Shown here: positions 7,452 to 16,053 of the stretch, one piece after another
Numbering within the stretch: position 1 is the stretch's first letter
Layout: every line of letters begins with the position of its first letter
NCBI RefSeq assembly: GCF_014230465.1
Contig: NZ_JAAXCY010000016.1
Span: forward strand, 1-64,000
Reading direction: 5' to 3'
Origin: Pseudomonas cremoris
Lineage (GTDB): Bacteria > Pseudomonadota > Gammaproteobacteria > Pseudomonadales > Pseudomonadaceae
Length of the DNA: 64,000 bases
The notes under the pieces: model-generated
The model's database searches: none
Told to the model about the DNA's origin: nothing
Seen by the model: the letters and a program-made list of their open reading frames with translations, nothing else
Program-made: the position numbers and the translations under genes

Positions 7452-9092
7452 TCAGTGCGCGGCGGGGCGGATCAGCCTCAGTGGCGGCCCAGCGGCGGGT
7501 AATTCGGATGCTCCGGGGGCGGCGGCGAGCAGCGTTTGCGTGTAGCTGTTCTGCGGTCTCAGCAGCACCTGTTCGGCGGTGCCGTACTCCACCACTTCAC
7601 CTTGGCGCATCACCGCGATGTGGTCGCTGATCTGCGCCGCCACCCGCAGGTCGTGGGTGATAAACAGGATGCTCAGGTTCAACTGCTTCTGCAGGTCGGC
7701 CAGCAACTCCAGCACCTGCTTTTGCACCGACACATCCAGCGCCGAGACGCTTTCATCGGCAATCAGCACCTCCGGGCGCATCGCCAGGGCGCGGGCGATG
7801 CCGATGCGTTGGCGCTGACCGCCGGAGAACTGCCGGGGCTTGCGCTGCAAGGCATCGCGCTTGAGGCCGACTTGCTCAAGCAAATCACCGGCCTCGGCCC
7901 ACGCGTCCTTGGTCGACAAGCCACGCAATTGCGCGGCGCGCGCGATGATGTCGCCGACTCGATGGCGTGGGTTCAGCGAGCCGTACGGGTCCTGGAAAAT
8001 CATCTGGATACGCCGCCGGTTCGCCGCCAGGGCCGAACCCTGCAACGCCAGGAAGTCGGTGTCGCCCACCCACACATGGCCGCTGTCGCTGTCCACCAAA
8101 CGAATCGCCGCCTTGACCAAGGTACTTTTGCCCGAGCCGGACTCGCCGACAATCGCCAGCGTCTTGCCCCGTGGCAGGTTCAGCGACACGTTGCGCAGCG
8201 CCGCCACCGAGCTGCCGCCGACGTTGTAGGTCTTGGTCAGATGCTCAATGCGCAAGGCCATTTCGCCGTCCGCGCTCGGCACATGCAGCTCGGGGTGCAA
8301 CGCCGGCACTGCGGCGATCAGCTTGCGGGTGTAGGGATGAGCGGGAGCATTCAAGACCTGATCGCGCTCGCCGATTTCCACCAGCCGGCCGCCTTCCATT
8401 ACGGCGATGCGGTCAGCAATCTGCGCCACCACGCCAAAGTCATGGGTGATGAACAAGATGCCGTGCTGGCCCCGGCCACGCAGGTCGCGTACCAATTTCA
8501 ACACCTGCGCCTGGGTGGTCACATCCAGAGCGGTGGTGGGCTCGTCGGCGATCAGCAAATCCGGGTTCATCGCCAAGGCCATGGCGATCACCACCCGCTG
8601 GCATTGGCCGCCGGAGAGTTGATGGGGAAAGCTGTTGGCGATGCGCGGCGGGTCCGGTAATTGAGTGGACTCCAGCAGCGCCAGCATGCGTTCACGGCGT
8701 TCAGCCGCTGGCATCTGTGGTGCGTGGATATCGAAGATCTCTTCCACTTGCTTGCCAATGCGAATCGCCGGGTTCAGCGCCGCCATCGGCTCCTGGAAAA
8801 TCATCGCGATGCGGTTGCCGCGCAGCGCGCGCAAGCGGTGTTCGTCCAGGGTGCAGATATCGTCACCGAGAAAGTCGATGACGCCGCCGGCATGCCGCAG
8901 GCCCTTGGCGTAATCGCCCATGATCGCTGCCGACAGCACGGACTTGCCCGAACCCGATTCGCCGATCACACACAGGATTTCACCTTTGCGTACATCCAGG
9001 CTGATGCCTTGTACGGCGTGGCTGCGGTCGGCGCCCTTGGGCAGCTCGATGCTTAGGTTGTCGACCCGCAATACGGTTTGCTGGCTGTTCAT
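7452..9092 (-). CDS. Peptide-type ABC importer, double ATPase (DppD-DppF fusion)
   Basis: A 546-residue cytoplasmic ATPase with two complete ABC modules. The first has Walker A GESGSGKS at 44-51, signature LSGGQCQRV and Walker B LLIADEPTTALDV. The second has GESGSGKSTLV at about 315, signature FSGGQRQRI and EVLIADESVSALDV. It equals a fused DppD and DppF, as in some nickel/peptide/opine importers. The ATG at 9092 has AAGGAG six bases upstream; an in-frame TTG two codons earlier is less likely. It begins two bases after the permease stop, so it belongs to the same operon as the two permeases and the binding protein. Confidence 0.93.
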   Translation of the reverse strand: MNSQQTVLRVDNLSIELPKGADRSHAVQGISLDVRKGEILCVIGESGSGKSVLSAAIMGDYAKGLRHAGGVIDFLGDDICTLDEHRLRALRGNRIAMIFQEPMAALNPAIRIGKQVEEIFDIHAPQMPAAERRERMLALLESTQLPDPPRIANSFPHQLSGGQCQRVVIAMALAMNPDLLIADEPTTALDVTTQAQVLKLVRDLRGRGQHGILFITHDFGVVAQIADRIAVMEGGRLVEIGERDQVLNAPAHPYTRKLIAAVPALHPELHVPSADGEMALRIEHLTKTYNVGGSSVAALRNVSLNLPRGKTLAIVGESGSGKSTLVKAAIRLVDSDSGHVWVGDTDFLALQGSALAANRRRIQMIFQDPYGSLNPRHRVGDIIARAAQLRGLSTKDAWAEAGDLLEQVGLKRDALQRKPRQFSGGQRQRIGIARALAMRPEVLIADESVSALDVSVQKQVLELLADLQKQLNLSILFITHDLRVAAQISDHIAVMRQGEVVEYGTAEQVLLRPQNSYTQTLLAAAPGASELPAAGPPLRLIRPAAH

Positions 9093-9094
9093 GC

Positions 9095-9931
9095 TCAACT
9101 CCTTGCGCCTTGCTGCGCGTGTTCATCCAGCCCGTCGGCGAGCAAGCTCAGGCCGAGCATCAGGGTGGAGATGGCGATGCAGGGGAAGATCACCAGGTGC
9201 GGGAAGGAAATGGCCATGGCGCGACCATCGTTGATCATGCCGCCCCAGTCCGGGGTGGGCGGCGGCAGGCCGAGGCCGAGGAAGCCCAGGGCGCCGATCA
9301 TGATCGCGGTGTAGCCGATGCGCAGGCAGAAATCGACGATCAGCGGCCCGCCGCAGTTGGGCAGGATCTCCACCAGCATGATGCGCAGCGAGCCCTCGCC
9401 CTGGGTGATCGCGCTGAGCACGTAGTCACGCGAGCGGATGTCGATGGTCAGCGCACGCATGATGCGAAAGATCGCCGGCGCACTGGTGAAGGTCACCGCA
9501 ATCAGGATATTCAGCGCTGAAGCACCGAGGGCGATGATGATCACGATGTACAACACCAGCACCGGGAACGACAGCACCGTGTCGGCCACATAGGACAGCA
9601 CGGCGTCCACCCAACCGTTGAAGTAACCGGCGCACAGGCCCATCGCGATGCCCACGGCAAACGCGGTGAGGGTGGCCAGGATCGACCAGAACAAAACCGT
9701 GCGGGTGCCCCAGATCAGGCGCGAAAGAATATCGCGGCCGATCATGTCGGTGCCGAGCAAAAAGCGCGCGCCGTCATCGCCTGCCGTCATGGGTGTGAGC
9801 AACGGCGTAAAGCTTTCCAGCGGATCATGGGGTGCCAGCCACGGCGCGCAGAGTGCAATCAGCACCCAGCCGCCCACCAGCAACAGGCCGAGCAGGGCCA
9901 GGGGATGCTTGAAGGATTTGAGCAGGTTCAT
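9095..9931 (-). CDS. Peptide-type ABC importer permease, DppC-like
   Basis: A 278-residue inner-membrane permease. It has the N-terminal helix and cytosolic LLGTDMIGRDILSRLIWGTR segment typical of DppC/OppC, then about five further helices and an EAA-type coupling loop (LVEILPNCGGPLIVDFCLRI). The late GLGLPPPTPDWGGMINDGR loop is also diagnostic. It overlaps the DppB-like gene by 4 bp and is followed immediately by the double ATPase. Confidence 0.93.
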   Translation of the reverse strand: MNLLKSFKHPLALLGLLLVGGWVLIALCAPWLAPHDPLESFTPLLTPMTAGDDGARFLLGTDMIGRDILSRLIWGTRTVLFWSILATLTAFAVGIAMGLCAGYFNGWVDAVLSYVADTVLSFPVLVLYIVIIIALGASALNILIAVTFTSAPAIFRIMRALTIDIRSRDYVLSAITQGEGSLRIMLVEILPNCGGPLIVDFCLRIGYTAIMIGALGFLGLGLPPPTPDWGGMINDGRAMAISFPHLVIFPCIAISTLMLGLSLLADGLDEHAQQGARS

Positions 9932-10881
9932 TGGCTGCCTCCGCCGAGACTGCGCAGGGTGATGCGCGGGTTGAGCCAGGTGTAGGCCAGGTCCGAGAAG
10001 ATCTTGCTGATGCCCACCACCACGCCGCTGATCATCGCGCAGGCTTCGATCAGGTAGACGTCATGGTTGAGCGACGCGGTGTAGAGCATCGAACCGAAGC
10101 CTTTGTAGGCGAAAAACACCTCCACCACGATCACGTTGGAGAGCAACCACGGGATGTACAGCATGATCACCGTGACCGGCGCGATCAGCACGTTGCGCAG
10201 GGCATGGCGCAACACGATGCGCGTGGTGGAGGCGCCCTTGAGCCGGGCGGTGCGGATGTACGGCGCCTGCATCACTTCTACCATCGACGCCCGAGTGATC
10301 CGCGCCAGGTAGCCGATGCCGAACAGGCACAGCACCATCAGCGGCAGTACCAGCTCTACAGCGCTGAAACCGTCGCTCATGCTGCTCACGCCCGGCAGCC
10401 AGTTGAGCCAGAACACAAAGATCGCCGAGACAAACACCGCGCTGGCGAAGTCCGGAATCGAGGTGGTGACGATCGACAGGAACGACACCAACCGGTCGAT
10501 CAACGAGCCCTGGCGAATCCCGGCCAGGATGCCCAGGGTCAACGCTACCGGCACCATTACCAGCAAGGCCAGCCCGGCCAGGGTCAGGGTTTGCCACAGG
10601 TTGGGCAGCAACAGCTTGAGCACCGGCTCGCGAAAGTACACCGAGGTGCCCCAGTCGCCGGTGACGAAGTCCTTGAGCCACACCAGGTAACGCCAGGCGA
10701 ACGGCTGGTTGTAACCGTGTTCCAGCAACCACGCGGCGCGCTGGTCGGCGGCGGAGTAGGGGCCGAGGACGTTGATTGCCACGTCCTCGATATTGAGTTC
10801 CAGGGCCAGGAACACAATCAGCGACACCGACAGCAGAGTCGCCAGCAGCATCAGCAATTTGCGCAATAGAAAGTGAGCCAT
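9928..10881 (-). CDS. Peptide-type ABC importer permease, DppB-like
   Basis: An inner-membrane permease of about 317 residues with six hydrophobic segments. It has the DppB/OppB N-terminal signature FLLRKLLMLLATLLSVSLIV and the periplasmic loop with FVTGDWGTSVYFREPV. The coupling-loop motif is RTARLKGASTTRIVLRHALRN. Two ATGs compete: 10890 is crowded by the only GGAG, while 10881 leaves a more normal spacing of about ten bases, so I use 10881. An 18-bp perfect palindrome separates it from the upstream binding-protein gene. Confidence 0.92.
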   Translation of the reverse strand: MAHFLLRKLLMLLATLLSVSLIVFLALELNIEDVAINVLGPYSAADQRAAWLLEHGYNQPFAWRYLVWLKDFVTGDWGTSVYFREPVLKLLLPNLWQTLTLAGLALLVMVPVALTLGILAGIRQGSLIDRLVSFLSIVTTSIPDFASAVFVSAIFVFWLNWLPGVSSMSDGFSAVELVLPLMVLCLFGIGYLARITRASMVEVMQAPYIRTARLKGASTTRIVLRHALRNVLIAPVTVIMLYIPWLLSNVIVVEVFFAYKGFGSMLYTASLNHDVYLIEACAMISGVVVGISKIFSDLAYTWLNPRITLRSLGGGSQ

Positions 10882-10913
10882 CAGGTGCATGCTCCGACGG
10901 GTGATGGGATGCC

Positions 10914-10931
10914 TGCCCGCACGTGCGGGCA
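10914..10931 (-). promoter_or_regulatory. Intra-operon hairpin between binding-protein and permease genes
   Basis: The sequence TGCCCGCACGTGCGGGCA is a perfect 18-bp palindrome lying nine bases past the stop of the binding-protein gene and upstream of the DppB-like start. Hairpins at this position commonly stabilise the upstream mRNA or partly stop transcription, giving more binding protein than membrane components. No T-run follows, so complete termination is unlikely. Confidence 0.6.
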
Positions 10932-10939
10932 GAGTCGAC

Positions 10940-12574
10940 TCAAACGCTCAGCCAGACATTGCCCATGGGGTAGAAGTCGGAAGGGTGCACTTGGAACCCC
11001 TGCACTTTTTTGCTCACGGCGGTGAACTTGTCACCCCAGAACGGCTGCACGATCACGCACGCGTCCTGCAGGATTTGCTCCACGCTCTGCATGGCCACGG
11101 CCCGCTGTTTCGGGTCGATAATGCCCATGGCCTTGTCCAGGGCGGCATCGAAGGCCGGGTCGCTGTAGTGGCTTTCGTTCCAGGCGCCACCGCCGCGATA
11201 GGCCAGCTCCAGTGACATCACGCCCAGCGGGCGATGAGCCCAGTAGGTCAGGCTGAACGCGGCCTTGTCCCAGATCGGCCAGTACTGCGCCGCCGGTACC
11301 ACTTTGAGGTTGATGCGGATGCCGGCTTCCAGGCAGTTCTGTTGCAGGATCTGCGCGCAGTCCTGCTCGTAGCGGCCCTGGGTGTTGCCGACGATCAGGT
11401 CGATGTCCAGGCCATTGGCGAAACCCGCCTCGACCAACAGCTTTTTCGCCGCGGCCACATCGCGCTCGCGCTTGGGCAACGGGAAATACTCCGGGTGGGA
11501 CGGTGCCACGTGGTGGTCTTCGCCCAGTGTGCCCATGCCGCGATAGGCGACCTTGAGCATCTGCGCGTTGTCGGCGCACAACACCACCGCTTTGCGCACG
11601 CGCAGGTCGGTGAACGGCTTTTGGTCGCAGGCCATGCGCATCACCACGGTTTGCGCGGATTTGCAGCTGAGCAACTGCGCACCGGGCAGGCGCTTGGCCA
11701 GGTCCAGCTCGGCCACTGTGACGCGGTACAGCACGTCGACTTGCCCGGCTTGCAGGGCGGCGAGGTGGGTGGACACGTCGGTGCCCATGTCGATGTAGCG
11801 CAGCTCGTCGAGGTTGGCGGGTTTGCCCCAGTAGTCGGCGCGCTTGGCAAAGGTCGCCTGCTTGTTCACCGCGAACGACACCAGCTTGAACGGCCCGGTG
11901 GCCAGCGGGTTTTTTGCCCAGTCATCGCCTGCCTTGAAGCTGCGGTGCACCAGGGCGCAGGTGAAGGCGTTGAGCATCTCCGGAATCGCCAGGATCGGCC
12001 GCTTGAGTTGCAGGCGGAACTGGTAGTCGCTGACTTTTTCGAAGGCCTTGATGTCCTGGAACGCGGTACGGTTGACCGACTTGGAGTCGGCAGCGATCCA
12101 GCGCTGGATGTTGTGTTGCACGTCGTCGACGTTGAAGCTGTCGCCGTTGCTCCACTTCACGTCCTGGCGCAGGTTGAAGGTCCAGGTGGTGAGGTCTTCG
12201 GACGGGCTCCAGCTCTCGGCCAGGTAGGGGTGGGTGATGTTGTCGGCGTCGACCCAGGTCAGGTATTCGAGGGAGTTGCGCAACAGATTCGAGGCTTCGA
12301 TCCAGGTGATCAGCATCGGGTCCTGGATTTCCTGGATCGCACAGGCAAAGCGCAGGCTGCCACCTTGGCGGGCCGGTGTGGCATCGGCGGCCTGGGCGTC
12401 GCTGCCCAACAGGGCCGAACCGATAAAGGTCGAGGCGCTGGCCACGGTAATGCCCAGCAGGGCGGCGGTACGCAGGAATTGGCGGCGGTTGATTTCACCG
12501 CGCTGCACTTGGGCACACAGGTCATTCACGGCTGGATGCGGCAGGCTGCCGTCCAGGGTCGTCAAGTCTTTCAT
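10940..12574 (-). CDS. Peptide-type ABC importer substrate-binding protein (Tat-exported)
   Basis: A 544-residue DppA/OppA-family (SBP_bac_5) periplasmic protein. The signal sequence carries a twin-arginine motif (INRRQFLRTAALLG, Arg30-Arg31) followed by a hydrophobic run and an A-x-A cleavage site near 60, so export folded through Tat is likely. Family markers include AESWSPSEDLTTWTFNLRQDVKW and the C-terminal AQYWPIWDKAAFSLTYW region. The start at 12574 has GGAGAGG directly upstream; an ATG at 12619 lacks this. The related proteins bind peptides, opines, glycine-betaine-like or other small amines. Neighbouring M24 and 2OG-oxygenase genes on the same strand suggest a modified amino-acid or osmolyte-like ligand. 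Confidence 0.9.
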   Translation of the reverse strand: MKDLTTLDGSLPHPAVNDLCAQVQRGEINRRQFLRTAALLGITVASASTFIGSALLGSDAQAADATPARQGGSLRFACAIQEIQDPMLITWIEASNLLRNSLEYLTWVDADNITHPYLAESWSPSEDLTTWTFNLRQDVKWSNGDSFNVDDVQHNIQRWIAADSKSVNRTAFQDIKAFEKVSDYQFRLQLKRPILAIPEMLNAFTCALVHRSFKAGDDWAKNPLATGPFKLVSFAVNKQATFAKRADYWGKPANLDELRYIDMGTDVSTHLAALQAGQVDVLYRVTVAELDLAKRLPGAQLLSCKSAQTVVMRMACDQKPFTDLRVRKAVVLCADNAQMLKVAYRGMGTLGEDHHVAPSHPEYFPLPKRERDVAAAKKLLVEAGFANGLDIDLIVGNTQGRYEQDCAQILQQNCLEAGIRINLKVVPAAQYWPIWDKAAFSLTYWAHRPLGVMSLELAYRGGGAWNESHYSDPAFDAALDKAMGIIDPKQRAVAMQSVEQILQDACVIVQPFWGDKFTAVSKKVQGFQVHPSDFYPMGNVWLSV

Positions 12575-12762
12575 AAGCCTCTCCGGTACTTGCGAATATG
12601 CGTTTTTGTTGAACCGCAAGGGTCAGTGGCAGGCGCGATGCGCGCGCCGCCCAGACCGCTGTGAAACCGGCAGAAGAACAAGGCAAAACGAAGTCAGGAG
12701 GCGGGCAATGGGATAGGACATAGGGCAGCTCTCATGTTGTTTTTATTAGAGATGCCCGCAGT

Positions 12763-12796
12763 TTTGTCATTTGCGCAAAGATCGACAAACGACAAA
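12763..12796. promoter_or_regulatory. Candidate operator upstream of the ABC importer operon
   Basis: In the 293-bp gap before the binding-protein gene, TTTGTC (12763-12768) and GACAAA (12791-12796, with a second GACAAA-like copy just before it) flank a perfect TTGCGCAA at 12771-12778. This symmetric arrangement looks like a regulator site. I cannot assign it to a protein; the nearby LysR regulators would usually use T-N11-A motifs. Confidence 0.35.
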
Positions 12797-12867
12797 TTCT
12801 GCGCAGTAACCTTCTATAAATGCATGTTACAGGTCCTTCCCAGGGCCGCCTGTAGTGCTAGACGGGT

Positions 12868-14094
12868 TCAGCGCGGTAGCAGGCGCGGGTCGAACGGGTA
12901 ATCGGAGAGCAATTCGATGCCGTGCTCGTGGATATAGATCTGCTCTTCGAGCTTGACGCCTTCGCCGCCGTCGTCGTGGCCGATGTAGCTTTCCACGCAG
13001 ATGGTCATGCCGGCTTCGAACACGCCGTCGTAACCCAGCGCGTCGATGTCTTCGCGGTGCACCACGTAGGGGTATTCACCGGTCATGCCCACGCCGTGCA
13101 CCAGGGCGAAATAGCGGTTGTTTTTGTAATGGTCGGGAATCTTCCAGGCCATCTCCGCGTACTCCTTGAAGCTGCGTCCGGCCTTGAGCATTTCGACGTT
13201 GGTCTGCACTTGCTCGTAGGCGAGCTTGTACAGCTCTTGCTGCTTGGCGGTTGCAGCCTGATCGCCACACAGGAAGGTGCGTGAAAAGTCCGCGTAGTAG
13301 CCGAAGCGTCCGACCACGTCGGTATCCAGCGCCACCAGGTCGCCGGCCTCGATGGGCCGGGTGCTGCATTCCTGGAACCACGGGTTGGTGCGCGGGCCAG
13401 AGGACAGCAAGCGGGTTTCCACGTAGTCGCCGTCGGTGGCGATCACGTGCTGGTGCAGGTGCGACCACAGCTGGTTCTCGGTGATGCCGGGGGTGAGCTT
13501 GCTTTCCATCAGGCGCACCCCGGCTTCGGTGGCACGCAGGCTGGCGCGGATCATTTTCAGCTCGTTGGGCACCTTGATGCAGCGTGCGCGTTCCAACGGT
13601 TCCTGTGCGTCGAACACCTGGTAGCCGAGGCGTTGCAGTTCGAAGGCGGCGGCCGAGGTGGCGCTTTCGATGGCGATGCGTTTGCCGCCGCCGCACTTGC
13701 GTACCAGCTCGTCGATCTCGGCGGCCCAGTCGGCGGTGACGTTGCCCAGGAAGCTTTCGCAGAAGTAATACGAGATCGCCTTGGCCGGGCGCACCTCGTC
13801 CACGGTGTTGAGGGTTTCGGCCAGGTGCAGGCAACCGCCGAATTCGAAGATCACCACCGGGCCTTCCGCCGGGATAAAGGCATAGCGTGCCGGGTTGCGC
13901 GCCGAGTACACCTGCATGTTGCGCGAGCCCGTGGCGTAGCGCATGTGGGTAGGGTCGAAGAGCACGCACGCAGCGTAGTCGCGTTTTTTCAGTTCGTTGC
14001 GTACCCGTTGTAGGCGGTCCAGCTGGATCTGCTGAATCTCGTCATGGGTGGGTTCACAGTCGGCGGGGTTGCGGTTCGGGCCGGACAGACTCAT
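12868..14094 (-). CDS. M24-fold metalloenzyme with DddP-like metal site
   Basis: A 408-residue pita-bread-fold protein (creatinase/Xaa-Pro peptidase clan). The metal ligands are visible: Asp257 and Asp259 in LDTDVVG, Asp269 in YYADFSRTF, His333 in LVHGVGM, Glu368 in ICVESY and Glu383 in KLEEQ. The three-Asp pattern (0, +2, +12) differs from ordinary M24 peptidases and keeps a constant offset of 38 to the DMSP lyase DddP ligands as I recall them (D295, D297, D307, H371, E406, E421). The residue aligned with the proposed DddP catalytic Asp377 is Gly339 here, so DMSP cleavage is doubtful. The start at 14094 follows GAGG with good spacing. It lies 57 bp after the 2OG-oxygenase gene, almost certainly in one operon with it. 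Confidence 0.8.
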   Translation of the reverse strand: MSLSGPNRNPADCEPTHDEIQQIQLDRLQRVRNELKKRDYAACVLFDPTHMRYATGSRNMQVYSARNPARYAFIPAEGPVVIFEFGGCLHLAETLNTVDEVRPAKAISYYFCESFLGNVTADWAAEIDELVRKCGGGKRIAIESATSAAAFELQRLGYQVFDAQEPLERARCIKVPNELKMIRASLRATEAGVRLMESKLTPGITENQLWSHLHQHVIATDGDYVETRLLSSGPRTNPWFQECSTRPIEAGDLVALDTDVVGRFGYYADFSRTFLCGDQAATAKQQELYKLAYEQVQTNVEMLKAGRSFKEYAEMAWKIPDHYKNNRYFALVHGVGMTGEYPYVVHREDIDALGYDGVFEAGMTICVESYIGHDDGGEGVKLEEQIYIHEHGIELLSDYPFDPRLLPR

Positions 14095-14151
14095 GGGGTG
14101 TTCCTCGCAGGGCAAATACGGTTTTTTAGTTTTTTGGGGGGCGGCGGTGGA

Positions 14152-15033
14152 TCAGTCGAGCAACTTGTCACTGCGGACCAGGTTGCGTTCGGCTTGCAGA
14201 TGGGCTTCGGACAGGCGTCCGTAAAGCTGCTTGGTGCGTTGGGCGCGGCCGATGATCCCGGGTTTTTCCGAGTAGGCGAAAATCGCCGTGTTGCGCTCGG
14301 TGGCGCCCTCGACACGGGTGACCCGGTGCACCGAGAAGCGACCCTTGAAGATCTGCAGGTCACCGGGGTTGAGCGCCAGCTCCTGCACCCGCGAGCGGTC
14401 TTCACCGCGCACCACCTTGCCCACGGCGCCGAGGTTTTCCTGGCTGCGGGAGCGGATCATCGGCGCGTATTCGAACAGGCCGCCGGCTTCGGGTTTCTGG
14501 GTCATCATGCTGACGATGAATTCGTTGGTGTCGAAGTGCCAAGGCTGCTCGGTGCCTTCGGGCATCACGTTGATCACCAGGCCGGCGAAGGGGTCGGCGT
14601 ATTCGAAAATCTCCGGTTCATCCAGGCAGGCGCCGATAAAGCGTTTCATCATCGGCGACACGTACAGGCGATGGATGATCGCGTCGGGGGCGATCATGTC
14701 GCGGGTCACAAAGCCGCTGGTGCGCTCCATGAACGTGCGGCGTGGGTCATCCTGGGGCAGGCTGGTGTCGTCTTCGGTGAAGTAGGCGTTGACCTTGCGC
14801 ACCGAGAAAAACGTCTTGTCCGACAGCGCCAGGCCTTCCAGTCGCGCCTGTTCCAGCGCTTCGGGGCGCAGGAAGTTCTTTAGCAGGCAGCAGCCGTCTT
14901 CGGCCAGTTCGGCGCGGGCATGTTCGATCAAGGCCTGCAATTGAACATGGCCCGAATCATGTATGGGATAAAGTTCGGTATTAATGATGTCGCTGATATC
15001 GCCGGTTTCGGCATCGGCAAGTTTAAGACTCAT
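14152..15033 (-). CDS. Fe(II)/2-oxoglutarate-dependent oxygenase (PhyH / HalD-like)
   Basis: A 293-residue non-haem iron oxygenase. The 2-His-1-carboxylate triad is His166 and Asp168 (QPWHFDTNEF) and His236 (GRFSVHRVTRV), with Arg247 eleven residues later to bind 2-oxoglutarate. The intact Asp at the HxD position predicts hydroxylation rather than halogenation. The GGLFEYAPMIRS segment reminds me of the BesD/HalD amino-acid halogenase-hydroxylase group, which acts on free amino acids; this resemblance is from memory. The start at 15033 has GGAG upstream. It is the first gene of a two-gene unit with the M24 enzyme and is divergent from a LysR gene 105 bp away. Confidence 0.8.
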   Translation of the reverse strand: MSLKLADAETGDISDIINTELYPIHDSGHVQLQALIEHARAELAEDGCCLLKNFLRPEALEQARLEGLALSDKTFFSVRKVNAYFTEDDTSLPQDDPRRTFMERTSGFVTRDMIAPDAIIHRLYVSPMMKRFIGACLDEPEIFEYADPFAGLVINVMPEGTEQPWHFDTNEFIVSMMTQKPEAGGLFEYAPMIRSRSQENLGAVGKVVRGEDRSRVQELALNPGDLQIFKGRFSVHRVTRVEGATERNTAIFAYSEKPGIIGRAQRTKQLYGRLSEAHLQAERNLVRSDKLLD

Positions 15034-15138
15034 ACAAGGCTCCTGAACAAGGGTGTTGTGTTGAGTCGATAGTTGCGTAAAGCAGCGGGAAGTGGAAATT
15101 ACAAGTTGTGATCGAATCCATCGGCAGGGGCGATAGTT

Positions 15139-16053
15139 ATGTCAGGCGAACTGGATGGCAGCTTACTTAAAGTATTTGTGGCAATTATCGAGTGCCAGGG
15201 TTTTTCGGCAGCGGCCGAGCGCCTGCATAAAACCCAGTCCACGGTGAGCCAGAGTTTGCAGCGCCTGGAAGAGATCGTCGGCACCCCGCTGATCCGTCGC
15301 ACCAGCCGCTCCATCGGCCTGACGCCAGGTGGAGAGACTTTCCTGATCTATGCGCGGCAAATCCTCAAGCTGCACCATGAGGCGGTGGCCGCCGCGCAAT
15401 TGCCTAATGAGCAAGTGTGCATTCACCTCGGGATGCCAGAGGACTACGCCGAATACTGCCTGGGCGGCATGCTCAAGGACTTCCAGGCACAGTTTGCGCA
15501 AGTGCGCCCGGATATCTGTTGCGAGATGTCTACCGCGTTGGTCAGCCGTTTGAATCGTGGCGAGCTGGACCTGGTGCTGGGCGTGGAGCACGCCGGGCTG
15601 CAACCCGGTGAATACCTGTGCGATGAGCCTTTGGTGTGGGTGGCAGCGCCGAGTTGGAGCTGCGTGGGGCGCCAGTCGGTGCCGTTGGCGGTGTACGCCG
15701 AGGGCTGCGCATTTCGCGCCAATGCCGTGCAGGCGCTGGCCCAGGCTGGGCGCTCGTGGCAGGTGGTCTACACCAGCCAGAGCCCACGAGGTATCGCGAT
15801 TGCCATCGAACAAGGTTTGTCGGTGGGGGTGATGGCGCGGCGCCTGGTGCCGGAAGGCTGGCAGATCCTGGATGAGCACCAGGGCTTTCCGCCGATTGCC
15901 CCGGCGCGCCTGATGTTTTGGCGCCCGGCGGGTTGCCAGGTGCCAGAGGTGGAGGCGCTGGTGGAGATTCTGCAGCGCCAGCTAGGGCGCTCAGGGTATG
16001 CGGACAGGCCGCGCCATGCGGGCATGTCCATGAGCCATGCGCTTGAGCATTAG
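15139..16053 (+). CDS. LysR-family regulator
   Basis: A 304-residue LysR protein. The helix-turn-helix is at about 17-50 (GFSAAAERLHKTQSTVSQSLQRLE) and is followed by an effector-binding domain in which the LGMPEDYAEYCLGG segment is typical of the branch that includes many opine and amino-acid catabolism regulators. It is divergent from the 2OG-oxygenase/M24 pair and convergent with an MFS gene, overlapping the latter's 3' end by 63 bp. Divergent placement makes it the likely regulator of the oxygenase operon. No strong ribosome site precedes the ATG. Confidence 0.88.
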   Translation: MSGELDGSLLKVFVAIIECQGFSAAAERLHKTQSTVSQSLQRLEEIVGTPLIRRTSRSIGLTPGGETFLIYARQILKLHHEAVAAAQLPNEQVCIHLGMPEDYAEYCLGGMLKDFQAQFAQVRPDICCEMSTALVSRLNRGELDLVLGVEHAGLQPGEYLCDEPLVWVAAPSWSCVGRQSVPLAVYAEGCAFRANAVQALAQAGRSWQVVYTSQSPRGIAIAIEQGLSVGVMARRLVPEGWQILDEHQGFPPIAPARLMFWRPAGCQVPEVEALVEILQRQLGRSGYADRPRHAGMSMSHALEH

